From Mucilaginibacter rubeus (GTDB taxonomy: Bacteria > Bacteroidota > Bacteroidia > Sphingobacteriales > Sphingobacteriaceae), in the NCBI RefSeq assembly GCF_003286415.2, contig NZ_CP043450.1, forward strand, positions 992,001-1,056,000: DNA of 64,000 bases. The letters run 5' to 3'. The notes beneath the pieces are model-generated. The model worked only from the letters and a program-made list of their open reading frames with translations. It ran no database searches and was not told where the DNA came from. Both the position numbers and the translations under genes were made by a program. This document shows positions 35,069 to 44,620 of the stretch, in pieces. Each line of letters starts with the position of its first letter. Position 1 is the stretch's first letter.

Positions 35069-37243
35069 CTATTTAATAAACAGCAATTCCCTGAATTTAG
35101 GTAGGGGCCATAAGCTGTCATCAACCAGTTGTTCCAATTTATCAACGTGGTAGCGGATAGGCTGGAAGAATGATTTTACTTTTTCATCATAATCGATAGC
35201 ACGCTGGCGGATATCATCAATTACGTTGGCTTTTTTGCGCTCATTAACCATTTGCTCGGTATTGGTTTTAATGAAGTTCACGTGCTCCGAAATCCTGTTA
35301 ATGATATCCAGTTGCGACTCGTAAGTTGATTTATCCAGACCGATATCTTTCAGGCCTTTAACGTTCTCGATCAGTTTGCTTTGGTAAGCGATTGCCGACG
35401 GGATGATTACGTTCATCACCAGTTCGCCAATTACACGGGCTTCTATCTGAAGCTTTTTGTAGAAAGCATCCAATAAAATTTCGTGACGGGCGTGAGCCTC
35501 ACGTACTGTGAATACACCGGTTTCGGCAAAAAGGTGCTCCGATTTATCGCTTAACAAGGCATCCAGCGCTTTCGGGGTAGTTTTGATATTTGACAAACCT
35601 CTTGTAGCAGCTTCTTTTTCCCATTCTTCGCTATATCCATTGCCTTCAAAACGGATGCTTTTTGATTCCTTGATGTATTTTTTGATCACCATTAATAAGG
35701 CAAGGTCTTTTTTCTCGCCTTTTTTCATGAGTTTATCTACATCATATTTGAACTTCTTAAGCTGATCGGCAACGATAAGGTTAAGGATGGTCATCGGGCT
35801 GGCCGAGTTAGCTGACGAACCTACGGCACGCAATTCAAACTTGTTACCGGTAAAAGCAAAAGGCGAGGTACGGTTACGGTCGGTATTGTCAGGTAAAATC
35901 TGCGGGATCTTAGGGATGCCCTGCCATAACAGGTTTTCTTCCTTGATTTTTTTGCTGATGCGCGATGTTTCAATCTCGTCCAGTACATCATTAAGCTGAC
36001 TGCCCAGGAAGATAGAAATAATGGCCGGAGGGGCTTCGTTGGCGCCTAAACGATGGTCGTTATTAACAGATGCGATAGATGCCCTTAACAGGTCGGCATG
36101 TTCATGAACCGCTTTTATGGTATTCACAAAAAAGGTAAGGAACATGAGGTTGTTTTTAGGCGTTTTGCCCGGGGATAATAAGTTTTTGCCTGTATTAGTT
36201 ATCAGCGACCAGTTATTGTGCTTACCCGAGCCATTAATGCCTGCATATGGTTTTTCGTGCAGCAATACTTTAAAGTTATGGCGTTTGGCAACACGGTCCA
36301 TCAAGTCCATTAACAATTGGTTATGGTCGATAGCCAGGTTTATCTCTTCATATATCGGGGCGCACTCAAATTGCGATGGCGCAACTTCGTTGTGGCGGGT
36401 TTTAAGCGGAATACCTAATTGAAGGGCTTCAGCTTCCATATCCTGCATGTAAGCATATACCCGCTCAGGTATCGAACCAAAGTAATGATCTTCCAGCTGC
36501 TGGTTTTTGGCCGATATGTGGCCAAATAAAGTACGACCTGTTAAATAAAGGTCGGGACGGGCATTAAATAAGGCAATATCTACCAGAAAGTACTCCTGCT
36601 CAATGCCTAACGAGGCGTTTACCTTTTCAATGCCTTTATCAAAGTAGTGGCAAACATCAACAGCGGCTTTGTCAAGCACGTTCAATGCTTTTAATAAAGG
36701 TACTTTATAATCAAGTGCCTCGCCGGTGTATGACACAAACACGGTTGGGATACACAAAGTACGCGCCATCAAAAAGGCAGGCGATGATGGGTCCCAGGCG
36801 GTATAGCCGCGGGCCTCAAAAGTATTGCGGATACCGCCGCTCGGGAAGCTTGACGCATCAGGCTCCTGCTGGGCAAGCGCGTCGCCCGAAAAGCGTTCTA
36901 TAGCGCCGCCATCGGCAGTAGGTTCAAAAAAGGCGTCATGTTTTTCGGCAGTGGTGCCGGTAAGTGGTTGAAACCAGTGTGTATAATGTGTAGCTCCTTT
37001 GCCCAAAGCCCATGCTTTCATGGCCGATGCAATCTGTTCTGCAAGGTCGCGGGGGATAGGTTCGCCTTTTTCAATCGAATTTACTATTCCCTGGTAAGCC
37101 TCTGATGAAAGATATTCCTTCATTTTCTTTTTATCGAACACATTCGACCCGAAATAATCAGAAATTTTTGGTGAAGGTGGTTTTACTTCAGGAATTGTGC
37201 GTGAAAGTACATCCTGTAAGGCTTTGAATCTGATATTGGACAT
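35069..37243 (-). CDS. glnN: Type III glutamine synthetase
   Basis: GSIII makes glutamine from glutamate, ammonia and ATP as a large dodecamer. The 724-aa length and the opening NIRFKALQDVLSRTIPEVK are typical of the Bacteroidota/cyanobacterial form, which is much longer than GSI. SLGIEQEYFLVD and KTRHNEVAPSQFECAP carry metal-binding Glu residues, GINGSGKHNNWSL is the ATP region and NRTSPFAFTGNKFELRAVGSS the C-terminal active-site block. It has no adenylylation loop like that of GSI. It is divergent from amt across a 600-base AT-rich region that probably holds shared nitrogen control. Confidence 0.97.
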   Translation of the reverse strand: MSNIRFKALQDVLSRTIPEVKPPSPKISDYFGSNVFDKKKMKEYLSSEAYQGIVNSIEKGEPIPRDLAEQIASAMKAWALGKGATHYTHWFQPLTGTTAEKHDAFFEPTADGGAIERFSGDALAQQEPDASSFPSGGIRNTFEARGYTAWDPSSPAFLMARTLCIPTVFVSYTGEALDYKVPLLKALNVLDKAAVDVCHYFDKGIEKVNASLGIEQEYFLVDIALFNARPDLYLTGRTLFGHISAKNQQLEDHYFGSIPERVYAYMQDMEAEALQLGIPLKTRHNEVAPSQFECAPIYEEINLAIDHNQLLMDLMDRVAKRHNFKVLLHEKPYAGINGSGKHNNWSLITNTGKNLLSPGKTPKNNLMFLTFFVNTIKAVHEHADLLRASIASVNNDHRLGANEAPPAIISIFLGSQLNDVLDEIETSRISKKIKEENLLWQGIPKIPQILPDNTDRNRTSPFAFTGNKFELRAVGSSANSASPMTILNLIVADQLKKFKYDVDKLMKKGEKKDLALLMVIKKYIKESKSIRFEGNGYSEEWEKEAATRGLSNIKTTPKALDALLSDKSEHLFAETGVFTVREAHARHEILLDAFYKKLQIEARVIGELVMNVIIPSAIAYQSKLIENVKGLKDIGLDKSTYESQLDIINRISEHVNFIKTNTEQMVNERKKANVIDDIRQRAIDYDEKVKSFFQPIRYHVDKLEQLVDDSLWPLPKFRELLFIK

Positions 37244-37846
37244 ATTTTTATGAGGTTTAAATAAAGGTTAGTGGTCAAAATTATAACTATCCTTTAAAAT
37301 ACGGGGCAAAATTAAGCGAAATATAACATTTCACCTAATACCATATAAAAGGATAGAAAAAAGCTTCGAAATAGCCATATGGGCATTAAGTTTTGTCTGA
37401 AAATATAAAAAATGTGCTTTTTGATAGGATTTACGCTGTTTTTTAATGTTAAAATGGATTAAAATTGATTTTACTTGTTTAAAATTGATGTTTTTTAAAT
37501 TTTTTATTAAGTTTTTTGAAATTTTTTTGAAAATATCATTTTCAAAAGTTTAAAAAATGGCATTTTGAATGCCTTGTTTTTGCAATTTTCATAATTTTTA
37601 GATTTTTTACCATTAATTTATCATTAATAATTTGTTATTCTTAAGAATACTACCTAATTTCAGAAAATAATTTACGAAAACATCAAAATTATCGGTGTTT
37701 TTATGAAAATTCCGAATAATTGGAAGGAGTAGTGAAAGAAACTAACGATTAAGATGTTTTGTGAAGCCTAAATAGCAATCAAACTAAATTTAAATACAAC
37801 AATCAAACTAATTAATTTTTAAAAAACAATCAAACTAAATTAAACG
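37244..37846. promoter_or_regulatory. AT-rich divergent regulatory region between glnN and amt
   Basis: About 600 bases without a plausible gene and with very long A/T tracts (especially 37480-37640). Directly upstream of amt, CAATCAAACTAA occurs three times in direct orientation at 37776-37787, 37800-37811 and 37827-37838. Long curved AT-rich DNA plus a repeated 12-base word suggests regulation of one or both genes. I see no sigma-54 type -24/-12 element. Confidence 0.5.
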
Positions 37847-39454
37847 ATGAAAGTAGGTTCTACAAAACACAACTTCCTAAGTTCAGTCCGACAGCTGACA
37901 CGTGAAAAATGGGCGCTGGGTGCTACCATTTTTACAGGGAAAATGATTGGCTTGTTGCTGGTTTTTGCCGCAATGATGGTTTTGCCAGGTATGTTCGGTA
38001 CAAAAGCTAACGCTGCCGAAACTTATACCGCCCATGAAACAGCATTAATTAACACGGTTAATACTGTTTGGACACTGGTTGCTGCCTTTTTAGTATTTGG
38101 TATGCAGGCAGGTTTCGTTATGCTCGAAGCAGGTTTTGCCCGTAAGCGCGAAACTGTGAACGTGCTGATGGAATGTATTTTTGATACTTGTCTTTGTGGT
38201 TTGCTATTTTACGCTATTGGTTATGCCTTTATGTTTGGCAATGGCAACGGCTTTATTGGCTGGGGCGGCGCTGATGGCAAAACCTGGTTCTTTCTTCAAA
38301 ACACTCCTGAAACTTACGGTTCAACCGGTATCCCGGTATTGGCACACTGGATTTTCCAGTACGCTTTTGCTGATACCTGCTCAACCATTGTATCAGGTGC
38401 TATGATTGGTCGTACCAGCTTCCGTGGCGACATTCTTTACAGTATCGGCATCACCGGCTTTATCTATCCTATCATCGGTCACTGGGCTTGGGGTCCGGAT
38501 GGTTTCCTTGCTACAATGGGAACTTCAGGTTTCTTCAAGTCAATAAGCGCTCAGCCTTTCCGCGACTTTGCAGGTTCAACAGTAGTACACACTATTGGTG
38601 GTGTTGCTTCACTGGCAGGTGCAATGGTGTTAGGCCCACGCTTAGGCCGCATTTTTGCCCGCGATGATAAAGAAAAAGGCGGCTTGCCTCCAGGTCACAA
38701 CTTATTGGTTGCTGCTGTAGGTGGTTTCTTACTTTGGTTTGGTTGGTATGGTTTTAATCCGGGTTCAACATTGTCGGCAATGGATATGCAAGGTATTGGC
38801 CGCGTTGCGGCTAACACTACGCTTGCTGCCTGCGCCGGTGGTTTCACCGCAATGCTTGCTGCTTTATGGTTTGGCCCAACAAAAGGCAAATTTGATTTAG
38901 CCTTTACTATTAATGGTTTCCTTGCAGGTTTAGTTGCTATTACTTGCCCTTGTTACTGGGTTAGCCCATTCGGTGCTATCCTTTTAGGCGCGGTTTCTGG
39001 CTTCATTATCTTCGGTGGTGTATACTTGATCGAGTGGTTCCGTATCGATGATCCGGTTGGTGCAGTATCTGTACACGGTCTTAACGGTATCTGGGGTACT
39101 ATCTCTTTAGGTTTATTCGCTTCTGGTCAATATGGTGCTACAGGCCCAACTGGTGCTGATAACTCTGCCCCGGTAGCTGGCTTATTTTACGGCGGTGGCT
39201 TTGATGTATTAAAAGCTCAGCTAATCGGTAGCTTGACCATTACACTTGCTGTATTTGTGGTTTCTTACGTGATGATGTTTGTGATTAACAAATTAGGTCA
39301 TCCTTGGAAATTACGTATCGAAGAGCATGGTGAAACCGGTACCGGTGGTATCGACGTGTTTGATCACGGTATCGAAGTTTATCCTGTTCAGGACGATGAG
39401 ATCAGCTTAAGCGGCCTTTTTGATAAAGGTGCTAAGGTTGCTTCTGAAGCCTAA
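37847..39454 (+). CDS. amt: Ammonium transporter, long form
   Basis: A 535-aa Amt protein. The first ~65 residues add an extra hydrophobic segment with a signal-like end (LVFAAMMVLPGMFGTKANAA) before the standard eleven-helix core. The core has MQAGFVMLEAGFARKRETVN, the conserved GGVASLAGAMVLGPR, and both twin-His regions (VVHTIGG and VSVHGLNG). A 50-residue cytosolic tail follows. It imports ammonium and would feed the divergent GSIII. The usual partner GlnK/PII is not next to it. Confidence 0.95.
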   Translation: MKVGSTKHNFLSSVRQLTREKWALGATIFTGKMIGLLLVFAAMMVLPGMFGTKANAAETYTAHETALINTVNTVWTLVAAFLVFGMQAGFVMLEAGFARKRETVNVLMECIFDTCLCGLLFYAIGYAFMFGNGNGFIGWGGADGKTWFFLQNTPETYGSTGIPVLAHWIFQYAFADTCSTIVSGAMIGRTSFRGDILYSIGITGFIYPIIGHWAWGPDGFLATMGTSGFFKSISAQPFRDFAGSTVVHTIGGVASLAGAMVLGPRLGRIFARDDKEKGGLPPGHNLLVAAVGGFLLWFGWYGFNPGSTLSAMDMQGIGRVAANTTLAACAGGFTAMLAALWFGPTKGKFDLAFTINGFLAGLVAITCPCYWVSPFGAILLGAVSGFIIFGGVYLIEWFRIDDPVGAVSVHGLNGIWGTISLGLFASGQYGATGPTGADNSAPVAGLFYGGGFDVLKAQLIGSLTITLAVFVVSYVMMFVINKLGHPWKLRIEEHGETGTGGIDVFDHGIEVYPVQDDEISLSGLFDKGAKVASEA

Positions 39455-39500
39455 CGAGATAAGCTAAGCTTTTAGCAGCTTAACAAAAATATTGATGCCT

Positions 39501-39566
39501 TGTGCGGTTGGAGAGTGGTAGTTTATTAATTGGACGTTGCCGTTGCCAACCGTACAGGGATTTTTT
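39501..39566 (+). terminator. Possible terminator or attenuator between amt and the barrel gene
   Basis: TGTGCGGTTGG (39501-39511) pairs with CCAACCGTACA (39546-39556) with one mismatch, and six T follow at 39561-39566. The loop is long (34 bases). It lies 47 bases after the amt stop and 120 bases before the next gene. Confidence 0.5.
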
Positions 39567-39688
39567 ATGCCGACACATAACTGATCCTTTTAATTGCAAG
39601 GTGTTGATAATCAAATAATAACAGTATAGTTCCCCGAAAAAACAACAATTAACAAAATAGTTTATCAATTCACAATTAAATCGTTATC

Positions 39689-40729
39689 ATGAAAAAAGTA
39701 TTTCTACTCTTCTCATTTTTTTCAATTGCGGCCTTTACGGTAAAGGCTCAGGACACGGTTAAAACCACGTCTGATGCCCCTCTGGTTATCTACGGTTCGG
39801 TAGATACCTACTATAAATATGATTTTTCTGACAAAGGTTCGCAAATCCCTACCAGCTTTGCGAGTGATCATAATTCGGTATCAATTGGTATGATTGATCT
39901 GGGCTTGAAGAAAAAGGTAGGCAAAGCTGCGTTTGTTGGCGAGCTTTCATTTGGTCCGCGTGGTCAGGCTCAGTCAATTCCCAATGGCCCAAGTGGTGAT
40001 TCATTCCACATTCAGAACTTATATGTATCATATGATCTTACCGATAAATTAAACCTGACCGGTGGTTATATGGCTACATTTATTGGCTATGAGGTTATTA
40101 GTCCTGTAGGTAACTTTAACTACTCAACTTCATACCTGTTCACTAATGGGCCGTTCCAAAACCCTGGTGTTAAGTTAACTTACGCGTTTAGCGATAAAGT
40201 AAGTTTAATGGCTGGTATATTTAACGATACCTGGAACAATTATACTTCAACGCATAAGGTAAATACCTTTGGTTCGCAGTTATTTGTATCTCCTGTAAAA
40301 GGATGGACTGCTTACCTTAACCTTGCTACCGGTAAAGAATCTGGTACCGAAGTTGATTTGACAACGGCTTACCAAATTACTGATGCCTTTAAACTGGGCT
40401 TAAACGGTGCTACTTACTCGGCTCCAAATGATGGCGGTGGCTTTAGCGGTGTTGCTTTATATCCGCAGTTAGCTGTATCAAAAACAGTTACTTTGGGTTT
40501 AAGGGGCGAGTATTTCAAAACTAAAAATGGCGCGTTACAAACATTTGGCCCTCCTCCGGGGCAAAATGTTAAGGCCTTTACATTTACTGCAAACATTAAA
40601 TCAGGCCCGCTTACTTTCATTCCTGAAATCAGGTTAGATCACGGCTCATCTACTTCATTCATCAATCATTCTGGCGATCCTTCAAAATCGGCCGGTCAGT
40701 TTGCTGTAGCTGCGGTATACGCGTTCTAA
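39689..40729 (+). CDS. Outer-membrane beta-barrel (porin-like) protein
   Basis: A 346-aa exported protein; the signal peptide ends TVKAQD (about residue 20). The rest is rich in alternating beta-strands with aromatic girdle residues and ends in a terminal strand GQFAVAAVYAF typical of BAM substrates. Families like this (outer membrane beta-barrel protein, putative OmpL-like) often sit next to amt genes in Bacteroidota and are presumed to admit small nitrogen compounds; that role is inferred from context. Confidence 0.88.
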   Translation: MKKVFLLFSFFSIAAFTVKAQDTVKTTSDAPLVIYGSVDTYYKYDFSDKGSQIPTSFASDHNSVSIGMIDLGLKKKVGKAAFVGELSFGPRGQAQSIPNGPSGDSFHIQNLYVSYDLTDKLNLTGGYMATFIGYEVISPVGNFNYSTSYLFTNGPFQNPGVKLTYAFSDKVSLMAGIFNDTWNNYTSTHKVNTFGSQLFVSPVKGWTAYLNLATGKESGTEVDLTTAYQITDAFKLGLNGATYSAPNDGGGFSGVALYPQLAVSKTVTLGLRGEYFKTKNGALQTFGPPPGQNVKAFTFTANIKSGPLTFIPEIRLDHGSSTSFINHSGDPSKSAGQFAVAAVYAF

Positions 40730-40762
40730 AAAAAAGTTTATATTGACCCTATTTTTATCATG

Positions 40763-40795
40763 AGCCGTTCCGGAATTATCCGGAGCGGCTTTTAT
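40763..40795 (+). terminator. Terminator of the barrel gene
   Basis: AGCCGTTCCGGA pairs with TCCGGAGCGGCT (one wobble) around ATTA, followed by TTTTAT. It lies inside the longest frame of the next gene, which argues that that gene starts later, at 40805. Confidence 0.85.
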
Positions 40796-40804
40796 ATTTG
40801 TTTT

Positions 40805-41401
40805 ATGAAAAAGATACTATTAGGCATTGTTGGTCTCCTTTTTTCGTTGGGTGCCTTTGCGCAAAAGGATTCGCTGGCCCTTGACGAAAATAACAAGTAT
40901 ATCTATTATAAAACGGCAGAGCAGCCAGGTGCTGTAGCTGATACGCTTTATGATCGCGGGTTGTATTTTTTTAAAAAAGCTTACCCGGCAAAAGCGCTTA
41001 AGCTGACCAAGGCCGATAAAGATGGTAACGCGCTTACCGGTACCGGCTCTTTTTTGATCAATAAAAAAGGCCTGGTGGGTAATAGTGAAGGCGGGGAAAT
41101 GGCCTATACACTTAGGGTGGAGGTAAAGGATGGTAAGTATCGTTATTGGTTAACCGATTTTGTGTACCAGCCTTATCAGCGTAACCGTTATGGTAATGTT
41201 GAGTTTATGCATGGAAAAGATGTAGCTCTTGAAAAAGCATCGGAAAAGTTATCAAAGGCCGATTTTAATACTTGTATAAGCCAGGTGTTAGTTAACAGTA
41301 AACATGTTGGCGATAGCCTGAAGGCTTATATGCTTAAAACTTCATCGCTGGAGAAGCATGATGTTAAAAAGGTAAAGCGGGTTTCAACTAAAGAATGGTA
41401 G
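40805..41401 (+). CDS. DUF4468-type exported protein
   Basis: From the ATG at 40805 the protein has 198 aa with a signal peptide ending GAFAQ (about residue 19). The body resembles DUF4468 (with TLYDRGLYFFKKAYPAKAL and the YTLRVEVKDGKYRYWLTDF block), found in Bacteroidota and of unknown function. The longer frame from 40760 includes the upstream terminator and is rejected. A TATATTTG box (40793-40800) ends four bases before the ATG, so if it is a real promoter the mRNA would be nearly leaderless. It is convergent with the second amt. Confidence 0.85.
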   Translation: MKKILLGIVGLLFSLGAFAQKDSLALDENNKYIYYKTAEQPGAVADTLYDRGLYFFKKAYPAKALKLTKADKDGNALTGTGSFLINKKGLVGNSEGGEMAYTLRVEVKDGKYRYWLTDFVYQPYQRNRYGNVEFMHGKDVALEKASEKLSKADFNTCISQVLVNSKHVGDSLKAYMLKTSSLEKHDVKKVKRVSTKEW

Positions 41402-41471
41402 TTTTTCTGAGTTTGCAGGTATTGGTTTGTGTTGAGCCGTAAGCGCCTGCAGAATAAAGGTATTTAATAAA

Positions 41472-41507
41472 AGAGCCGCACCTTGTAAAAGGTGCGGCTT
41501 ATTTTTT
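41472..41507. terminator. Bidirectional terminator between DUF4468 gene and amt2
   Basis: AGCCGCACC pairs perfectly with GGTGCGGCT, with T runs on the plus side and A runs before it, so it serves both convergent genes. Confidence 0.85.
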
Positions 41508-41549
41508 ATGTTGTTAATTGAGTTTAATCAGTTAGGGGATAGGAGTTGA

Positions 41550-42860
41550 TTATAGCTCCTCGTCGTGCTGGCTGATATCCAAACCTGCAAGCTCTTCTTC
41601 AGGGGTTACACGTAATGTGCTGATCATGTCGGTGATCTTTAATAAAATGAATGAACCGAAGAAAGCGAAGGCTGATACGCCAATTAATGTAATTAAGTGA
41701 ATGATGAAAAGGTGTGTTTCGCCATAATATAAACCATTGCCGGTAGTGTTACCTGCATTAACATTCTGGTGCGCGAATACGCCGGTTAAAAGCATACCAA
41801 CCATACCGCCTACGCCATGGCAAGGGAATACGTCAAGTGTATCGTCGATGCTGGTTTTTGTTCTCCAGATCACAACCAGGTTGCTCACTACAGCGGCTAC
41901 TATACCAATAATTAAAGAGTGGGGGATAGTTACAAAGCCTGCTGCCGGGGTAATAGCTACTAAACCTACAACCGCACCAATACAAGCACCTAATACACCT
42001 GGTTTTTTACCGCGAAGGATATCAAAGAACATCCAGGCCATAGCTGCCGCCGCAGATGCTGTAGTGGTTGTTGCCAAAGCGGTTGCCGCTAAAGTACCTG
42101 AGCCTAATGCAGAGCCTGCATTGAAGCCAAACCAGCCGAACCATAATAAGCCTGTACCTAATAGTACGTAGCTGATACGGGCCGGATTGTGTGAAGTCTC
42201 GTTACGGCCTTTTAAGTATATAGCTGATGCCAAAGCTGCCCAGCCAGCGCTCATGTGTACTACGGTACCGCCGGCAAAGTCAAGTACGCCTTTTCCGAAA
42301 AGGAAGCCTTTTGGATGCCAGGTAGCGTGAGCTAATGGGGCATATATGAAGATCATGAACAGGCAAAGGAAAATTACGTAAGAGTTAAAGCGGATCCTTT
42401 CGGCAAAAGCGCCGGTGATAAGGGCGGGGGTAATAACCGCGAATTTTAACTGGAACATAGCGAATAGCACCAGTGGAATTGTTGGGGCAAGTTCCCAGGT
42501 GGCGTTGCCTAACGTGCCTTTCATCATAAAGAAAGTGCCGGGGTTGCCAATAAAGCCGCCAAACTCATCTTCGCCGAAGGCAAGGCTAAAGCCAAATATT
42601 ACCCATATAACGGTAATTACGCCCATACAAACAAAGCTTTGCAGCATGGTTGATAGTACGTTTTTTTTGCTTACCATACCGCCATAAAAAAACGCCAGAC
42701 CAGGGGTCATGATCAATACAAGGGCGGTACTTACTAATAGCCAGGCGGTATCGCCAGAATCAATTTTGCTGTCTTTAACGGTTGTAAGGGTAACTGAAGG
42801 ATATATAAGGGCTAATACAATTACAATTAAAAGTATGCCAAAAGGTATGAATTTTTTCAT
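41550..42860 (-). CDS. amt: Ammonium transporter, second copy
   Basis: A 436-aa Amt of standard length. A signal-like first helix is followed by WLLVSTALVLIMTPGLAFFYGGMVSKKN, the Amt signature GGTVVHMSAGWAAL (first His) and DVFPCHGVGGMVGM (second His). A C-terminal tail of about 30 residues ends ISQHDEEL. It differs clearly from the long amt at 37847, so the two are paralogues with perhaps different affinity or regulation. Confidence 0.96.
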   Translation of the reverse strand: MKKFIPFGILLIVIVLALIYPSVTLTTVKDSKIDSGDTAWLLVSTALVLIMTPGLAFFYGGMVSKKNVLSTMLQSFVCMGVITVIWVIFGFSLAFGEDEFGGFIGNPGTFFMMKGTLGNATWELAPTIPLVLFAMFQLKFAVITPALITGAFAERIRFNSYVIFLCLFMIFIYAPLAHATWHPKGFLFGKGVLDFAGGTVVHMSAGWAALASAIYLKGRNETSHNPARISYVLLGTGLLWFGWFGFNAGSALGSGTLAATALATTTTASAAAAMAWMFFDILRGKKPGVLGACIGAVVGLVAITPAAGFVTIPHSLIIGIVAAVVSNLVVIWRTKTSIDDTLDVFPCHGVGGMVGMLLTGVFAHQNVNAGNTTGNGLYYGETHLFIIHLITLIGVSAFAFFGSFILLKITDMISTLRVTPEEELAGLDISQHDEEL

Positions 42861-42900
42861 GTTTCGGGTTTAAGGGAGGAAAAAAAATGAAGGTTTGAAT

Positions 42901-42940
42901 AATACTGTCCGGTGTCCAATCAAAAACACCGGACAGTATT
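42901..42940. repeat. Perfect 14-bp-arm palindrome upstream of amt2
   Basis: AATACTGTCCGGTG and CACCGGACAGTATT are perfect inverted copies around 12 bases. It lies 41 bases before the amt2 ATG. No U-run follows on either strand, so it is not a clear terminator. It could be an operator, an mRNA leader stem or a repeat. Confidence 0.6.
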
Positions 42941-43014
42941 AAAACTAAATTTTTTAAAAAACAATAATCCCTCATGCTTAATCAGGGCATGTGGGTTGGG
43001 AATTGTTTTTTAGC

Positions 43015-43371
43015 CTACCAAAAGTCGTGAAACGGAAAAAGGATGAGTTTGCGGAGCTGGGACAATTTGCTTGTATCCAATCCGCAATTAAAATCAAGGT
43101 ACTTAAATCTAATTGTGTAACTGCCGGGCGTTGCTACAAACGCCTGTAAAGAGTGCGCACCCCTGTGTTGCTGTACATTAATAACCGGAGCGGGTACATT
43201 ATTAAGTACAAACTCTAAATTAAACGGGTTATGATGCGGTACTGTTGCAGATACAGTGGTTTTTTTAGTGCTTTTGTGGTAATAATGGTATAATCCACCC
43301 TTTGCGGATGCGGTAAATCCGTAAAAGAGTAGAAAAAATAAGGCAATAAGTTTGTAAAGCCTGTTAACCAT
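43015..43371 (-). CDS. Small exported protein of unknown function
   Basis: A 118-aa product with a clear signal peptide (LIALFFLLFYGFTASAKG, cleavage near residue 23). The mature part has a His/Tyr/Lys-rich start (LYHYYHKSTKK) and then an immunoglobulin-like beta pattern (SLQAFVATPGSYTIRFKYLDF). I know no family. It is upstream of amt2 in the same direction, separated by the 14-bp palindrome, so cotranscription is possible but not shown. Confidence 0.7.
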   Translation of the reverse strand: MVNRLYKLIALFFLLFYGFTASAKGGLYHYYHKSTKKTTVSATVPHHNPFNLEFVLNNVPAPVINVQQHRGAHSLQAFVATPGSYTIRFKYLDFNCGLDTSKLSQLRKLILFPFHDFW

Positions 43372-43667
43372 ATCTAAAAGTAATAAAAACTGTAAATAAT
43401 TGATAGTTTTTTTTGAAAAATTTTAAATTTTTTGTGATTTGATTGTTTAAAATGCTTTTAAAGTCAACTTTTATTGATGATTTTTTTATTTTATGGGATA
43501 AAAAAGGTTTTGTTGAATGATTTTTTAATCTTTTTATGGATTATGTCTGGTTTTATAGAAGATGAAAATCAGATGAAAAATTAGACAGAATTATTTTGAA
43601 ATATTTCTACTTTTTACAAAATATAATATAAGTATACTCGTTATTAATAAAATTTAATTCCGAAAAT

Positions 43668-44504
43668 ATGCTTATCACCAAATTTGATTTGTACAATGCC
43701 GAGTGGCTCGACCTTGTATTTGACCATCGCAACAAAAATTATGGCGCATATGAATTGCGTAGCACTTATTCAAAAACGTTAACTAAGGCTATGGCCATGG
43801 CGTTTGGTGCTGTAGCTGTTTTATCAATTGCTACTATCGTTTTTAAAGCAAAGCCAAAAGCTAAAGATTCGGTAGGTATGATCACGGTTGATCTTACGAA
43901 AATACCTCCGCCTCCAAAAAAGGAAGACAGGGTAGTAGAGCCTCAGAAAACTCAGCCGGCTGAACCGGTTAAGGCTTCAACGCCAAGCCCTACCATTAAG
44001 TATACAACGCCGCACGTTGTGCCCGAAGATGTGCCGACTGAACCGCCAACAATAGCCGATCTTAATAAAAATGCGGTGGGTTCAGAAACTGTTAAAGGAG
44101 ATGGGCCACCCACTCAGGCTCTTGAAGGTAAAGACGAAGGGCCTGGAGGGCCACCTGTTACCGAGGATAATGGTGTTCATACAATCGGCGACGCGCTTGA
44201 AGTAATGCCCGAACCTGTGGGTGGAGCTGCTGCCTGGGCCAAGTTTTTACAGAAAAACCTGCGTTTTCCGGGGGCTGCTCAGGATGCAGGGGTGTCGGGC
44301 AAGGTGTTTATGAGTTTTATTATTGAAAAAGACGGCACACTTTCAAATATTAAAGTTGACCGTGGCGCCGGTTATGGTTTTGATGAAGAGGCGACCCGTG
44401 TGCTAAAACTGGCCAAAGCCTGGAAACCAGGCGTGCAAAACGGGCAGAATGTGCGTGTTAGATATAGTATCCCAATAAGCTTTCAGTTAGCGACAGAAGA
44501 ATAG
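43668..44504 (+). CDS. tonB: Energy transducer TonB
   Basis: A 278-aa TonB. The N-terminal FDLYNAEWLDLVFDHRNKNYGAYELR is the common Bacteroidota prefix; a single membrane helix lies at about 36-58; a Pro/Glu/Lys-rich periplasmic linker spans about 75-180; the C-terminal TonB domain has GKVFMSFIIEKDGTLSNIKV and the closing VRYSIPISFQL. It passes proton-motive energy to TonB-dependent receptors such as the one at 26421. No exbBD genes are adjacent. Confidence 0.95.
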   Translation: MLITKFDLYNAEWLDLVFDHRNKNYGAYELRSTYSKTLTKAMAMAFGAVAVLSIATIVFKAKPKAKDSVGMITVDLTKIPPPPKKEDRVVEPQKTQPAEPVKASTPSPTIKYTTPHVVPEDVPTEPPTIADLNKNAVGSETVKGDGPPTQALEGKDEGPGGPPVTEDNGVHTIGDALEVMPEPVGGAAAWAKFLQKNLRFPGAAQDAGVSGKVFMSFIIEKDGTLSNIKVDRGAGYGFDEEATRVLKLAKAWKPGVQNGQNVRVRYSIPISFQLATEE

Positions 44505-44566
44505 GTAATAAGTTTCTGCTATAATTTTTAATTAAGTGTGTGTGTTAGAGTTGCTGACTGTGTTTT

Positions 44567-44591
44567 AGCCCTGCAAAAGCAGGGCTTTTTT
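44567..44591 (+). terminator. Intrinsic terminator of tonB
   Basis: AGCCCTGC pairs with GCAGGGCT around AAAA and is followed by five T. It is 63 bases after the stop. Confidence 0.85.
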
Positions 44592-44620
44592 GTATCTTAG
44601 CATTACCAGTTATAAAAACA

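Noticed and set aside
37244..37846. Sigma-54 promoter for glnN or amt
   Set aside because: No GG-N10-GC element at -24/-12 could be seen in the AT-rich gap.
39480..39668. 62-aa minus-strand ORF between amt and the barrel gene
   Set aside because: It overlaps a hairpin/T-run structure and has no coding pattern.
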